A stretch of 64,000 bases of DNA from Undibacterium sp049340185 (GTDB lineage: Bacteria > Pseudomonadota > Gammaproteobacteria > Burkholderiales > Burkholderiaceae_D). A program made the position numbers and the translations under genes. Shown here in pieces: positions 1-9,455 of this stretch (its first letter is position 1; the number at the start of each line of letters is the position of its first letter). Below the pieces are notes generated by a model that searched no databases, had not been told where the DNA came from, and was given only the letters and a program-made list of their open reading frames with translations. The stretch covers positions 1 to 64,000 of the forward strand of contig NZ_JBMPPC010000002.1 of NCBI RefSeq assembly GCF_049340185.1, written 5' to 3'.

Positions 1-472
1 CGACGGTGCCAGTTTCTTCATTACGTAGCGAGGCGCGCGGGTATTCGGGTTTGCAGCCGGGGACGTTGAAGTCGATCACGCCGGGGACCACGGAGGGGCC
101 GACGGGTTTGGCGTCAGCGACCGGGGGTAAGGTCGATTTGGGCAACACGTTCGTATCTGGCCGGACTTGGGAGGTCTGGGAGATGGTGTTGGGGGTGACG
201 ACTTGTTGCTGTACCTGGACTTCCGGCGGGGGAATGAACGGGGGTGGCGGTGCCAGCAGCTTTGGTGGCGGCGGTGGCGGTATGTCTGGTGGTGGTGGCG
301 GTGGTTTGATTTCTTCGACGAGTTTGGTCTCCAGGGGCTTTTGGATGAACTCGACTACTTTGACCCCTAATCCGTTGATCAGGGCGTACACGAGTACGAC
401 GTGAAATGCAACGACCAGCCCTATCCCTAGCAACTTCTTGCCCGGCTCTTGCTGGCGATTTGAAAAATCCAT
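1..472 (-). CDS. tonB: Energy transducer TonB (3' part beyond the window)
   Basis: TonB links the ExbB/ExbD proton channel of the inner membrane to outer-membrane receptors. The frame reads from ATG at 472 to the left edge, 157 codons without a stop. It shows a short cytoplasmic start (MDFSNRQQEPGKK), one membrane anchor at about residues 13-34, a long Pro-rich spacer with PPPPPP and PPPPP runs at about 50-80, and then the beginning of the C-terminal TonB domain (PGCKPEYPRASLRNEETGTV). An AGGAG ribosome site lies about 7 bases before the ATG. The remainder of the C-terminal domain is outside the window. The neighbouring large TonB-dependent receptor, on the same strand upstream, is a natural client. 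The call is secure; only the end of the gene is missing. Confidence 0.93.
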   Translation of the reverse strand, partial: MDFSNRQQEPGKKLLGIGLVVAFHVVLVYALINGLGVKVVEFIQKPLETKLVEEIKPPPPPPDIPPPPPPKLLAPPPPFIPPPEVQVQQQVVTPNTISQTSQVRPDTNVLPKSTLPPVADAKPVGPSVVPGVIDFNVPGCKPEYPRASLRNEETGTV

Positions 473-810
473 ACAACAACTCCTGCGTCTCTTACGCTTA
501 TTCAGTTAACTCAAAAAAATGTACTTACGTCTTATCGATGAGGGAAGCACTTGATCATATGATCCAAGCGATCCAGGCAATCCAGGCAATCACTTGTCAA
601 CAGAAACTGTGACAAGGATGCATCTGCGGTAACTTGTTGCAAATCACACGAGTATGGAAATGCACACAACCGGTCAATCTGGCTGCATTCAGAATTTTTA
701 TTGGTGAGACGATTCTGACAAAGAAGAAAGTGACGGAGCAATGCCCCATCACTTCGTGTCAGAGAAAAATATCGCAGGCATACTAAGGCTCAGCATGTCC
801 TGGATATCAA
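473..810. other. Intergenic region between receptor and tonB
   Basis: A 338-base gap on the minus-strand path from the receptor to tonB. It carries the tonB ribosome site and presumably its promoter. No convincing gene and no strong terminator hairpin were seen. The only notable structure is the 9-bp tandem repeat at 562-588. Confidence 0.5.
562..588. repeat. 9-bp tandem repeat, three units
   Basis: Three adjoining 9-base units, ATCCAAGCG, ATCCAGGCA and ATCCAGGCA, lie in the tonB upstream region. The last two are identical. One of several short tandem duplications in this window. Confidence 0.75.
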
Positions 811-3528
811 TTACATCTTCGCGCGCAATGTCAGATAGAACTGACGACCACTTTGATAAATCGAACGCGGCTGATCTTCGTTCAGCGCATAGTATTTCAA
901 CGTTGGATTGTTCAGATTCTGCGCATCCAGAGAGATACTAAAGTTGTCATTGATCTTATAGCCAAAAGAGGCAGACACTGCACCCGTTGCTGCCTGGGAG
1001 AATGCTGTTTCACGATCAAGACCACTGAAGAAACTAGAACGATAGCTGTAAGATACACGAGCATTGAACTTGTCGTCTTCATAGTAACCGCTCAAGTTGA
1101 ATGTATTCTTGGATGCACCGACAACCTCTTTGTTATCTGCATCTTTTGCATCCGCATAAGTGTAGTTAGAAGAGAAGCCGAAATGATTACCCAGTGGCTG
1201 TTCGTAAGCTAGTTCGATACCTTTGACTTTAGCGCTGGTGTTGATCGGCACAGACAAGATGTAAGGAACCATCGCGCCTTGCGGCACTTGAGCGCTGTAA
1301 GTCATGTAGCTCTTAGAGACTTGGCCAATACCTACATAGCTAGTCAGATCCATGTAGAACAAACCAGCAGAAACCAGCGAACGTGGCGCGAAATACCATT
1401 CCAGAGAGGCATCAAAGTTGTTTGAACGAATTGGTTTCAGATCCGGGTTAGCACCACTACCGCTACCAACACCGCCGACTACTGCCGGAGGACTCAGACT
1501 GATGGAGCTAGCCAGAGCACCGAAGTCAGGACGTGTCATCGTTTTGGAAATCGCAAATCGAGCGACTACATCTTTTTGTACGTCAAAGCGCAAGTTACCG
1601 CTAGGCAGAACATCATTATAAGTATTGTCAAACTGTTGACGCACGAATGGTCCAAACAATGAAGTTGTGATGGCACCAGGTGCTTTTGCGTCAGCAGAGA
1701 ACGGTAACAAAACGCTTTCTTTGGTCTGTACAAAACGTAAGCCGAAGTTTCCGCTCCAGCCTTGACCTTCCAGATTGCTTTGAACATATGCTGCTGTCGT
1801 ATTTTCTTTCAAAGCAAACTCAGACGCCCAGTTTTCGCGTGAACCATCAGTTGGACGCAATGCGTATTTAGAGGCATAAGCTGCCAGTTGTTCCGCCGTG
1901 TAGGACCAGACATTAGTCGGGAAGTTGCCACCCAGACCGCTACCGAAATTACCTGGATAGGTTACGGTACCACCAGAAGGTAACGCACTCCATACTGCGC
2001 CACTCAGCTCAGGACGTTGATTGTTGACGAAGTCATTATTGCGCTTATGCTCAGTACCTCGCACACCAAATTTCAATGTAGTGAACACACCTTGATTAAT
2101 CGCATACTCACCATCAAGCTTTGCCCACGTTTCTTTATCTTTAACGTTAATCTGCTGATCACCGAAAATCCAGTCAAGACTGGTGTTAGCGTTACTTGCA
2201 TTATTCGCAGATCCCAAGCCCCAGCTAGCGGCACTACCGATACCGTTCAACGCCCATGATGCGCCAGTACCCTTACCTGTATCCCATTCAGCGACATCTT
2301 GTGTGGTCGTTTTACCGACACCACTTGAAGTGCCCAACTGCGCATTCAACTTCAACGAACTATTGACTTTCCAATTTGCATCAACGTTGTAGAAATTGGT
2401 TTCAGAGCCCGCATCAGGACGAGAAATCTGATCGTAGATACCATATTGCGTACCAGCGACACCTGTAAAATTGGCTTTAGTCAAAGTCTTCACGCCGTTA
2501 GTTGTCGTGACAACATAACCAGCATCCGGTGCCTGACCATCGCCTTTATTGATGAAGTGAGTGCCCCACATCATGTAGTTGCGATTGTAGTTAGCGGCAT
2601 CCAGGGTCGAGCTAAAAGCATTGAAATCAATCGAGAAATCATTGCTAGGCTTGAATTGAAAATCGATCAAACCACCTTGACGCTTACGTGTTTGTTCAAA
2701 CAACGCAGAACCAACTAACACCGGATAATAAGCACCGGCTAAGTCGGGATTCGATTTTCCGACTTTGCTATTCGCACCGATCTGCTCGTAACCCAGCAAT
2801 TCCTGACCATCTCGACGCAGACTGCGCTTTTCCGAGAACGCCTGAACCATGACACCGAAAGTGTTTGTATCATTTTTCCAGTTCAGCAAGGCACTGACTT
2901 GTGGATCTGTCTTTTTAGGCAAATCGGCATACACTGCGCCCAAAGTGACTTCTGCGGTAAATTGCTTTTTGAACTCTAGCGGCTTACGCGTGATGATGTC
3001 GATAGAACCGGCAACACCACCTTCTACCAGACTGGCTTCAGAGCTCTTATGAACTTCAATACGGCTGACCAGTTCGGATGGCAGCAGTGTGTAACTGATG
3101 CTACGACCAACACCAGGGCCACTTTGATTCAATACAAACCAGTCGCCTGCAGCCATATTGTGGCCGTTGATCAATGTCTGGGTCAGACTTGGGTTAGTAC
3201 CACGCATACTGACGCGATCGTTTTCATCGAAACCACCCTCATTACCACTTGCAGAGCTGGTCGTTACACCAGGAACGCGTTGCAGAGAATCAGCAACGTT
3301 CTTGTCCGGCATCTTGCCAATATCTTCTGCAGTGATCACTTCCAGATGTGATTCCGCATTACGCTTTTGATTCAAAGATTGTTGTGCCGCTGCACGGATA
3401 CCAGTCACAACAACTTCTTGCGCTTTAGGTTCAACCTGTTGCGCGTGTGCCGACATGGCGACTGTCATTACCAGCACAGCAACGCCAGAAGCGATCGGCG
3501 TCAGTTTAGGTGTCGAATTACTTTTCAT
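811..3528 (-). CDS. TonB-dependent receptor (TIGR01782-like)
   Basis: A 905-residue outer-membrane active transporter. It starts with a signal peptide (hydrophobic core at about residues 12-29, cleavage after AHA) and then a plug domain opening with EVVVTGIRAAAQQSL and a typical ADSLQRVPGV stretch. The rest is a beta-barrel of about 700 residues. Length and plug motifs resemble the large Xanthomonas/Caulobacter-type receptors, many of which import oligosaccharides; that substrate class is an inference. The last residue is Met (LRAKM) rather than the usual terminal Phe/aromatic. A strong GGGGGAG ribosome site precedes the ATG. A cupin_8 gene diverges upstream and tonB lies downstream on the same strand. 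No transporter, hydrolase or sugar regulator is nearby, so the substrate stays open. Confidence 0.9.
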   Translation of the reverse strand: MKSNSTPKLTPIASGVAVLVMTVAMSAHAQQVEPKAQEVVVTGIRAAAQQSLNQKRNAESHLEVITAEDIGKMPDKNVADSLQRVPGVTTSSASGNEGGFDENDRVSMRGTNPSLTQTLINGHNMAAGDWFVLNQSGPGVGRSISYTLLPSELVSRIEVHKSSEASLVEGGVAGSIDIITRKPLEFKKQFTAEVTLGAVYADLPKKTDPQVSALLNWKNDTNTFGVMVQAFSEKRSLRRDGQELLGYEQIGANSKVGKSNPDLAGAYYPVLVGSALFEQTRKRQGGLIDFQFKPSNDFSIDFNAFSSTLDAANYNRNYMMWGTHFINKGDGQAPDAGYVVTTTNGVKTLTKANFTGVAGTQYGIYDQISRPDAGSETNFYNVDANWKVNSSLKLNAQLGTSSGVGKTTTQDVAEWDTGKGTGASWALNGIGSAASWGLGSANNASNANTSLDWIFGDQQINVKDKETWAKLDGEYAINQGVFTTLKFGVRGTEHKRNNDFVNNQRPELSGAVWSALPSGGTVTYPGNFGSGLGGNFPTNVWSYTAEQLAAYASKYALRPTDGSRENWASEFALKENTTAAYVQSNLEGQGWSGNFGLRFVQTKESVLLPFSADAKAPGAITTSLFGPFVRQQFDNTYNDVLPSGNLRFDVQKDVVARFAISKTMTRPDFGALASSISLSPPAVVGGVGSGSGANPDLKPIRSNNFDASLEWYFAPRSLVSAGLFYMDLTSYVGIGQVSKSYMTYSAQVPQGAMVPYILSVPINTSAKVKGIELAYEQPLGNHFGFSSNYTYADAKDADNKEVVGASKNTFNLSGYYEDDKFNARVSYSYRSSFFSGLDRETAFSQAATGAVSASFGYKINDNFSISLDAQNLNNPTLKYYALNEDQPRSIYQSGRQFYLTLRAKM

Positions 3529-3865
3529 TTACTCCCCCAAGATTGATCAATCAAAACTACTTGATGCCCCACTGCCAGAGCTTTTGTTTTTCCATGCAGA
3601 TGAGCGTTTCGATACAACTTACTACTAAGCTTGAATTGCAAAACCACTTAAATGCCACAATTGAAAACATATTTTTTAATGCGCTCTATAAATGCCTGCT
3701 CTTTGAACTATTTCTGCTTTTTATCCGATTAAGATCAGGCGTCCTACACCAGCCTTAGCAAAACCAGCAGAGCCAATTGCGAAACCTCGTCGTACCGATA
3801 CCAGATTCTAGTGGCACGACATATTTCGAAATTTTTTACCTCAAGATTTTTGCATTGAACTCACT

Positions 3866-3931
3866 GTAGATACCTCAAAAGTGGTTGTCAAGCGGTATCT
3901 ACGTGGTATTATCGAAGTCATTATTGGTATT
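3866..3931. promoter_or_regulatory. Inverted repeat plus two TGGTATTA boxes
   Basis: GTAGATACC at 3866-3874 is mirrored by GGTATCTAC at 3894-3902 (perfect 9-bp arms, 19-base spacer). Directly after it, TGGTATTA occurs at 3904-3911 and again at 3924-3931, exactly 20 bp apart, or about two helical turns. TGGTAT half-sites resemble those bound by the HutC/NagR branch of GntR regulators, but no such regulator is in the window, so the binding protein is unknown. Confidence 0.5.
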
Positions 3932-4270
3932 AACAATAATCATTAAGAAAAACATATAAGTATATGTTTTAAAACTATTTTTATTTAAATAATTTAAATT
4001 TTTTAGAGAAGTGGACTGATTAGTTTTTACAACAACAGAAGAATCTCATCTACTCTTATGAGAAGAATGTTTTTGTGATGAAATTTTTAATATCCGTGCC
4101 ACCAATACAATCAGGGATTGCCCGACAAATCTCATGCCGGGCGATATTTTAAGTACCCTACAGATAGAAAAACAGGCCTTAATCATGTAGCCTGCAAGAA
4201 AATTGCTATTAGTTTCGTTAAGCATGCAAATAGTAAGCGCGTAATAGTCACATGTATTTTCATTCTTAAA

Positions 4271-4322
4271 TTGGTATTAATGTCTTATTAAAAATTGGAC
4301 TATTGGGTACAATAAATACCAA
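4271..4322. promoter_or_regulatory. Inverted TTGGTATT / AATACCAA pair
   Basis: TTGGTATT at 4271-4278 and its exact reverse complement AATACCAA at 4315-4322 flank a 36-base AT-rich stretch about 95 bases before the cupin_8 start. The same half-site occurs twice on the receptor side of this control region, which suggests shared control of both genes. Confidence 0.45.
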
Positions 4323-4414
4323 ATGCAAAGATCCATGACCGAAGCCTCTCGCCAGTAATCACAATTTCGCCCACCACTGATCAGTGGCGGCGATCAATAA
4401 CGACATCTACAACC

Positions 4415-5386
4415 ATGACAACACAATTAGCCGCCATACGTGAATGGCGCGACGTCAGCAAAAAGACTCTTCTGAATGAGATTATTCCGGGCGGCCGACC
4501 AGCCGTATTGCGAGGATTTGTCGATGCCTGGCCAGCCGTCCGGCATGCCAAAATATCGGCCGCAGCGATCAGCACATACCTAAAAAAGCTCGACACAGGC
4601 AAACCTGTGGATGCCATTCTGACGCCACCGGAAGTCAGGGGAAGAATTTTTTATAACGAAAATCTGGATGGCTTTAATTTTTTACGTAATCAGGTCAGCG
4701 TATCTTCCGTCGTCGATCAGGCATTGCGTTATGCACAATTCGCCACAGCGCCGTCTGTCGCAATACAAAGCGCGATGATTACCGAATGCATGCCGCGCTT
4801 TATCGATGAGCATGCACTGCCGTTCATGGATAGACAGATTTTGCCAAGACTCTGGCTGGGCAATGCAATTACCACACCCGCACATATCGACACATCCTAC
4901 AATATCGCTTGTGTAGTTAGCGGCAAACGTCGTTTCACACTGTTCCCACCTGATCAAGTCGCCAATTTATATATCGGTCCGCTCGACTTCGCGCCAACCA
5001 ATTCACCAATCAGCATGGTGTCATTTACGCAGCCGGATTTTGTTCGCCATCCAAAATTTAAAGACGCACTAACACAAGCGCAGTTCGCTGAATTGCAACC
5101 CGGCGATGCGATTTTTATTCCTACCTTGTGGTGGCATCATGTGGAATCACTAAATGCCTTTAATGTACTGGTCAATTACTGGTGGACCAATGCCGTCGCT
5201 CCTGCGCAAGCGAGCACACCTTTCGAATGTCTGCTTCACTGCCTGAACAATTTTAAGCATCTGCCACCCGATCAGCGCGAGGCTTGGGGAGCGCTTTTTA
5301 AGCATTATGTATTTGATGGTAGCGCCGATCCTGCAATACATCTACCCGCGAATCGGCGCGGGGTGCTTGCTGGTCGCTCGGCATAA
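4415..5386 (+). CDS. Cupin-like (cupin_8/JmjC-type) protein
   Basis: A 323-residue member of the cupin_8/JmjC fold, the family of Fe(II)/2-oxoglutarate hydroxylases related to FIH. The metal triad is visible: H157-I-D159 in TPAHIDTSYN, and a distal His in WWHHVESL (H241 or H242). KRRFTLFPPD at 171-180 is the usual conserved strand. Its hydroxylation target cannot be read from the sequence. In Xanthomonas- and Caulobacter-type genomes, cupin_8 genes are often found beside large TonB-dependent receptors, tryptophan halogenases and SapC-like genes. Here only the receptor is present, divergently oriented. The start is the first ATG of the frame and lacks a clear ribosome site. The gene ends 2 bases from the convergent pirin gene. 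Confidence 0.85.
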   Translation: MTTQLAAIREWRDVSKKTLLNEIIPGGRPAVLRGFVDAWPAVRHAKISAAAISTYLKKLDTGKPVDAILTPPEVRGRIFYNENLDGFNFLRNQVSVSSVVDQALRYAQFATAPSVAIQSAMITECMPRFIDEHALPFMDRQILPRLWLGNAITTPAHIDTSYNIACVVSGKRRFTLFPPDQVANLYIGPLDFAPTNSPISMVSFTQPDFVRHPKFKDALTQAQFAELQPGDAIFIPTLWWHHVESLNAFNVLVNYWWTNAVAPAQASTPFECLLHCLNNFKHLPPDQREAWGALFKHYVFDGSADPAIHLPANRRGVLAGRSA

Positions 5387-5388
5387 AA

Positions 5389-6276
5389 TTAACGCTCCGG
5401 CAGCGGAATCCACTCGGACTCACCAGGTACCAGCGGGAAAATAGAGGCGTCCTGATTCGTCCATGCAATTTTTGCGGCATCAATTTTTTCCTTGTTAGTG
5501 GCGACAAAATTCCACCATAAAGCTGGTGGCGATTCCAGCGCCGCGCCGCCCAATAACATCAATGTCGTATCAGCACTTGCCAGGAGTATCGCATTCTGGC
5601 CTTGCTCCAGCACAATCAGCGTACCGGCAAGAATAGGCTCGCCATCCAGAAGGACACTGCCCTCAACGATGTACACGCCGCGCTCGGGATAATTCGCGGT
5701 CTCATTTGAGATAAGCAAGCTGCGGCCTTCGGAAATCCAGCCCGCAACATACAAGGTAGGACTATGGCAAGCGACTGGGGAGTTCTGTTCGTATGCCTGC
5801 CCCGCCAGCACATGCAAACGCACGCCATCCTGCTCTATCATTGGCAAATCCTTCGCAGGATAGTGATGAAAAGCCGGTGCAATGTCCTCATCACTGGCGG
5901 GTAAAGCCACCCACATCTGCAAGCCCTGAATTGCTATTTGCTGCTCACGGATGTCTTCCGGCATACGCTCAGAGTGAACAATTCCACGCCCTGCTGTCAT
6001 CCAGTTGATATCCCCGGGAACGATACGCTGCACGCTTCCCAGACTATCTCTATGCATCATCGCACCAGAAAACAAATAGGTCACCGTTGCCAGACCAATA
6101 TGCGGATGTGGCCGTACATCACCGACATGCGTTCCGGCCTCAAACAATGCAGGTCCCATATGATCAAAAAACACAAAGGGGCCGATACGACGCACTTCTG
6201 CATCCGGCAACAGGCGCCGGATAGGAAAGCCGATGTCACGAGTCTGGCCATGGATTAATTTACGGATGCTAGTCAT
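5389..6276 (-). CDS. Pirin family protein
   Basis: A 295-residue bicupin of the pirin family. The N-terminal cupin carries the four metal ligands at the same positions as human pirin: H57 and H59 (RPHPHIGL), H101 and E103 (GIVHSERM). Some pirins act as quercetin dioxygenases and others as regulatory partners; which applies here is not visible. The C-terminal cupin (about 170-290) lacks an obvious metal set, as usual in the family. An AGGA ribosome site sits 7 bases before the ATG. It is convergent with the cupin_8 gene and divergent from the DUF1275 gene. Confidence 0.92.
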   Translation of the reverse strand: MTSIRKLIHGQTRDIGFPIRRLLPDAEVRRIGPFVFFDHMGPALFEAGTHVGDVRPHPHIGLATVTYLFSGAMMHRDSLGSVQRIVPGDINWMTAGRGIVHSERMPEDIREQQIAIQGLQMWVALPASDEDIAPAFHHYPAKDLPMIEQDGVRLHVLAGQAYEQNSPVACHSPTLYVAGWISEGRSLLISNETANYPERGVYIVEGSVLLDGEPILAGTLIVLEQGQNAILLASADTTLMLLGGAALESPPALWWNFVATNKEKIDAAKIAWTNQDASIFPLVPGESEWIPLPER

Positions 6277-6398
6277 TACATGTCCTTTGTATCTGGATGG
6301 TCGTTTTTCTAGATTAATTGAGGGTAGCAGCTTGCAAGATTTTCTGTCAGCGCGCTACACTGAGTTTTTGCCCAGCATAAAGTCTGTTATCGCCTGCT

Positions 6399-7133
6399 AT
6401 GCCAATTCAGTATCTCGCTCAACTTACCTCACCTAAGCGCACGGCTCAAGCGAATCTGCACTTGGGCGTCACGTTAGCAAGTATCGCAGGCGCATTGAAT
6501 GCAGGCGGTTTTCTGGCAGTCGGTCAATATACCTCGCACATGACCGGCATTGTCTCATCCGCAGCCGATGATTTGGTCCTTGGCAGACTAATTCCCGCCT
6601 TTGCCGCGGCGCTGATGCTGTGCGCCTTTGTTCTCGGATCTGCTAGTACCGCACTCATGGTGAATTATGCCAAGCGTAATACACCACAGTATATTTACAC
6701 CCCCGTATTGCTGCTGGAAGCAAGTCTGCTGATCGTATTTGGTTTGGTTGGCACAAGTCTGCGCCAGCACGAAGTCATCACCGTGTCCTTCACAGCAGTA
6801 TTGCTATGCTATGTGATGGGCTTGCAAAATGCACTGATTACCAAAATCTCCAATGCAGAAATCAGAACGACACATGTCACGGGATTAGTAACCGATGTGG
6901 GAATAGAGCTAGGCAAAATGATTTACTGGAACAGGGACAAAGTCAATCCAAGTCACGGGGAAGTTGCTGCTAACCGCTACAAACTGAGATTACATCTCAT
7001 GCTGATCAGTGCTTTTTTTTGCGGAGGATTATTGGGTGCCGCAGGATTTAAATATCTGGGCTTTATTTCGACATTGCCTTTGGCTCTAGCACTGGTGACG
7101 CTGTCGATTGCACCACGATTCAAATCCGCATAA
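6399..7133 (+). CDS. DUF1275 (YoaK-type) membrane protein
   Basis: A 244-residue inner-membrane protein of the YoaK/DUF1275 family, whose function is unknown. The family signature is clear near the start: IAGALNAGGFLAVGQYTSHMTG at about 29-50. About six hydrophobic segments follow (for example 70-90, 102-120, 130-146, 195-212 and 215-235). A bidirectional terminator follows directly. No functional hint comes from the neighbours. Confidence 0.88.
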   Translation: MPIQYLAQLTSPKRTAQANLHLGVTLASIAGALNAGGFLAVGQYTSHMTGIVSSAADDLVLGRLIPAFAAALMLCAFVLGSASTALMVNYAKRNTPQYIYTPVLLLEASLLIVFGLVGTSLRQHEVITVSFTAVLLCYVMGLQNALITKISNAEIRTTHVTGLVTDVGIELGKMIYWNRDKVNPSHGEVAANRYKLRLHLMLISAFFCGGLLGAAGFKYLGFISTLPLALALVTLSIAPRFKSA

Positions 7134-7142
7134 ATGCAGAAA

Positions 7143-7181
7143 AAAAGCGCCTCATCATGATCAGTGATGAGACGCTTTTTT
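7143..7181. terminator. Bidirectional terminator
   Basis: An A-run, a stem of GCGCCTCATCA against TGATGAGACGC (one mismatch) with a 7-base loop, then a T-run. It serves the convergent DUF1275 and prfC genes. Confidence 0.88.
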
Positions 7182-7202
7182 ATTCTTTGCTTTACACGAG
7201 AC

Positions 7203-8891
7203 TCAATCTAATTTAGCAGCATGCTCGCGCGTCGCATGGAAGACAACACCCGGCCAGCGCTCCTGAGTGAGTTTTAAATTCACGCCGGAAGTCGCAAGAT
7301 AAGCCATGTTTCCGGCTGCATCAAAAGCAATATTGCCACCGGCACTGGAACGTTCAAAATCTGCCAGCATTTTTTTGTCATCGCAGGTAATCCAGCGCGC
7401 ACTACTGATGCTAGTTCCTTCAAATACGGCATCGACACCATATTCGTTTTTCAAACGGCTGGCGACCACTTCGAACTGCAAGACACCAACTGCACCCAAC
7501 ACCAAATCGCTGCTGACTACGGGTTTGAATACCTGTACTGCGCCCTCTTCACCTAGCTGCTGCAAACCTTTTTGCAATTGCTTGATTTTGAGTGGATTCA
7601 GAATACGCGCCGTGCGGAAAAAATCCGGTGCGAAGTAAGGAATACCGGTGAATTGCAACAGCTCACCTTCAGAGAAGCTATCGCCGATCTGCATGTTGCC
7701 ATGGTTTGGCAAACCGATAATATCGCCGGCATATGCTTCTTCCACTTGCTCACGTGACGATGCCATAAAAGTCACCACAGACGACACTTTGATGTCGCGG
7801 TTCAGACGCAAGTGTTTAAGTTTCATACCGCGCTCAAAACGACCTGAGCAAACCCGCAGGAAAGCAATACGATCCCGGTGAGCCGGATCCATGTTCGCCT
7901 GAATCTTAAAAATAAAACCGGAGAACGGCACTTCAGTTGGCACGACAGAACGCACACTGGCATCGCGCTCACGCGGCGCCGGAGCCCAGTCGAGCAAGGC
8001 GTTCAGAATTTCACGCACACCAAAGTTATTGATTGCCGAACCGAAAAACACCGGTGTCTGCACACCGGCTAAGAAATCAGCAAGACTGAACGGATGGGAC
8101 GCGCCATGTACCAATTCGACCTCCATCTTCAGTTGTTCAATCTCAAGCGGAAACATTTCTGCCAGACGCGGATTGTCGATACCTTTGATGACTTCGAACT
8201 CTTGGTCGGCACGCTCACTACCCGGAGTGAACAACAAGATTTCATCGCGCAAAATATGGTAAACACCGCGGAAAGTCTTACCCATACCGATAGGCCAGGT
8301 AACAGGCGCACACTGGATCTTCAGTACCGATTCCAGTTCATCGAGCAACTCCAGTGGATCACGTGTTTCACGATCCATCTTATTGACGAAGGTAATAATC
8401 GGCGTATTACGCATGCGGCAGACGTTCAGCAGTTTCAGTGTCTGCTCTTCCACGCCCTTGGCAGCATCGATCACCATTAAGGCAGAATCGACAGCGGTCA
8501 GCACACGATAAGTATCTTCGGAGAAATCCTGGTGACCAGGCGTATCCAGCAAGTTCACCACATGGTCGCGGTACTCGAACTGCATGACTGAAGACGCGAC
8601 GGAAATACCGCGTTGCTTTTCGATCTCCATCCAATCGGAAGTGGCGTGACGACCGCTCTTACGCGCCTTTACTGTACCCGCCAACTGGATCGCGCCGGAA
8701 AACATCAGTAACTTTTCAGTCAATGTTGTCTTACCCGCATCCGGATGGGAAATAATACCGAAAGTACGGCGACGTGCGACTTCACGCTGGATCAAATCGC
8801 TGGAGACAACACTGAGAGGAGCGTCGGACTGAATTGCTTCAGATTCGTTGGAAGGAGTAAGGTCAGACACGGTAATGGCCAAATTAAGCAA
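7203..8891 (-). CDS. prfC: Peptide chain release factor 3
   Basis: RF3 is the GTPase that removes RF1/RF2 from the ribosome after termination. The G1 loop is SHPDAGKT (about 49-56), followed by switch II LDTPGHQDF and NKMD. The C-terminal RF3 domains are complete. At 562 residues it is about 30 longer than the usual 529. The open frame starts at TTG (8891); an in-frame GTG at 8870 (before SDLTPSNE) is an alternative. The region up to VARRRTFGIISHP is not conserved in the family, so the exact start is uncertain. It shares a bidirectional terminator with the DUF1275 gene. Confidence 0.95.
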   Translation of the reverse strand: MLNLAITVSDLTPSNESEAIQSDAPLSVVSSDLIQREVARRRTFGIISHPDAGKTTLTEKLLMFSGAIQLAGTVKARKSGRHATSDWMEIEKQRGISVASSVMQFEYRDHVVNLLDTPGHQDFSEDTYRVLTAVDSALMVIDAAKGVEEQTLKLLNVCRMRNTPIITFVNKMDRETRDPLELLDELESVLKIQCAPVTWPIGMGKTFRGVYHILRDEILLFTPGSERADQEFEVIKGIDNPRLAEMFPLEIEQLKMEVELVHGASHPFSLADFLAGVQTPVFFGSAINNFGVREILNALLDWAPAPRERDASVRSVVPTEVPFSGFIFKIQANMDPAHRDRIAFLRVCSGRFERGMKLKHLRLNRDIKVSSVVTFMASSREQVEEAYAGDIIGLPNHGNMQIGDSFSEGELLQFTGIPYFAPDFFRTARILNPLKIKQLQKGLQQLGEEGAVQVFKPVVSSDLVLGAVGVLQFEVVASRLKNEYGVDAVFEGTSISSARWITCDDKKMLADFERSSAGGNIAFDAAGNMAYLATSGVNLKLTQERWPGVVFHATREHAAKLD

Positions 8892-9038
8892 AGCTGGCTA
8901 GTTTAACGGTGTTTGGGGTTTGTGTCGAATAGACTACTGCTATGACAAAAATCGTGACAACGAACATGAGGAAAGCTACCTCGAGCCTGATCCCACATGG
9001 CGCACAGACAAAAACAGGTCAAAAAAGACAGATCAAAA

Positions 9039-9455
9039 TCAGGCATGCGATTTTGCATAATCCAGGCACCGCTGACGAACCCAGTCACGGGCATCTGGAT
9101 AATCATCAAAAAATTCTATCGGACAGATGTCTTTATAAAATTTCTCGTACACAGGCTCGATAAAATTCCGTCCGTCGACATCTGGTGCAGCGACATATAC
9201 GCTGCCAACCAACTGATATTTACTGACTGCACCGCGGGCTTTATCTGTGAGTAATTGCAAAGCTTCTTTTGGACAAAGCAAAGAATTACTAACGATGGCA
9301 ATCGTGCCCCAGGGACCTTTAAGTGACAATTCCTGAATCGTGGGCAGCATGGAATCTACCCACTCCTGCACCAGCTCAGTATTCCAGGGGCCGGTGACTT
9401 CTGAGACCAAAATCTGGCCATCCGTATAAATTTTAAAATTTCCGTGGGGTCGCAT
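9039..9455 (-). CDS. Small STAS/SpoIIAA-like protein, function unknown
   Basis: A soluble 138-residue protein that opens MRPHGNFKIYTDGQILVSEVTGPW. It then alternates helices and strands in a way reminiscent of the SpoIIAA-like/STAS-SEC14 fold (GPWNTELVQEW, GPWGTIAIVS, KYQLVGSVYV). The similarity is by eye only. There is no signal peptide or membrane segment and no recognisable catalytic motif. It lies upstream of prfC on the same strand with a 147-base gap, and diverges from the acyltransferase gene. Confidence 0.6.
   Translation of the reverse strand: MRPHGNFKIYTDGQILVSEVTGPWNTELVQEWVDSMLPTIQELSLKGPWGTIAIVSNSLLCPKEALQLLTDKARGAVSKYQLVGSVYVAAPDVDGRNFIEPVYEKFYKDICPIEFFDDYPDARDWVRQRCLDYAKSHA

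Larger units (their letters stand above)
3529..4414. other. Long divergent control region
   Basis: An AT-rich 886-base region between the divergent receptor and cupin_8 genes. No plausible gene was found on either strand. It contains a 9-bp inverted repeat and several TGGTATTA half-sites, listed separately, and long A/T runs around 3955-4005 that could form curved or promoter DNA. Confidence 0.6.

Noticed and set aside
6..404. 132-residue plus-strand open frame rich in Gly
   Set aside because: It is the antisense of the Pro-rich TonB coding region, which explains the Gly repeats.
114..479. 121-residue minus-strand open frame
   Set aside because: It is an alternative frame of tonB; the true TonB frame starts at 472 and has the membrane anchor and Pro-rich spacer.
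3510..3758. 82-residue plus-strand frame in the receptor upstream region
   Set aside because: No ribosome site, overlaps the receptor start, and has no recognisable protein features.
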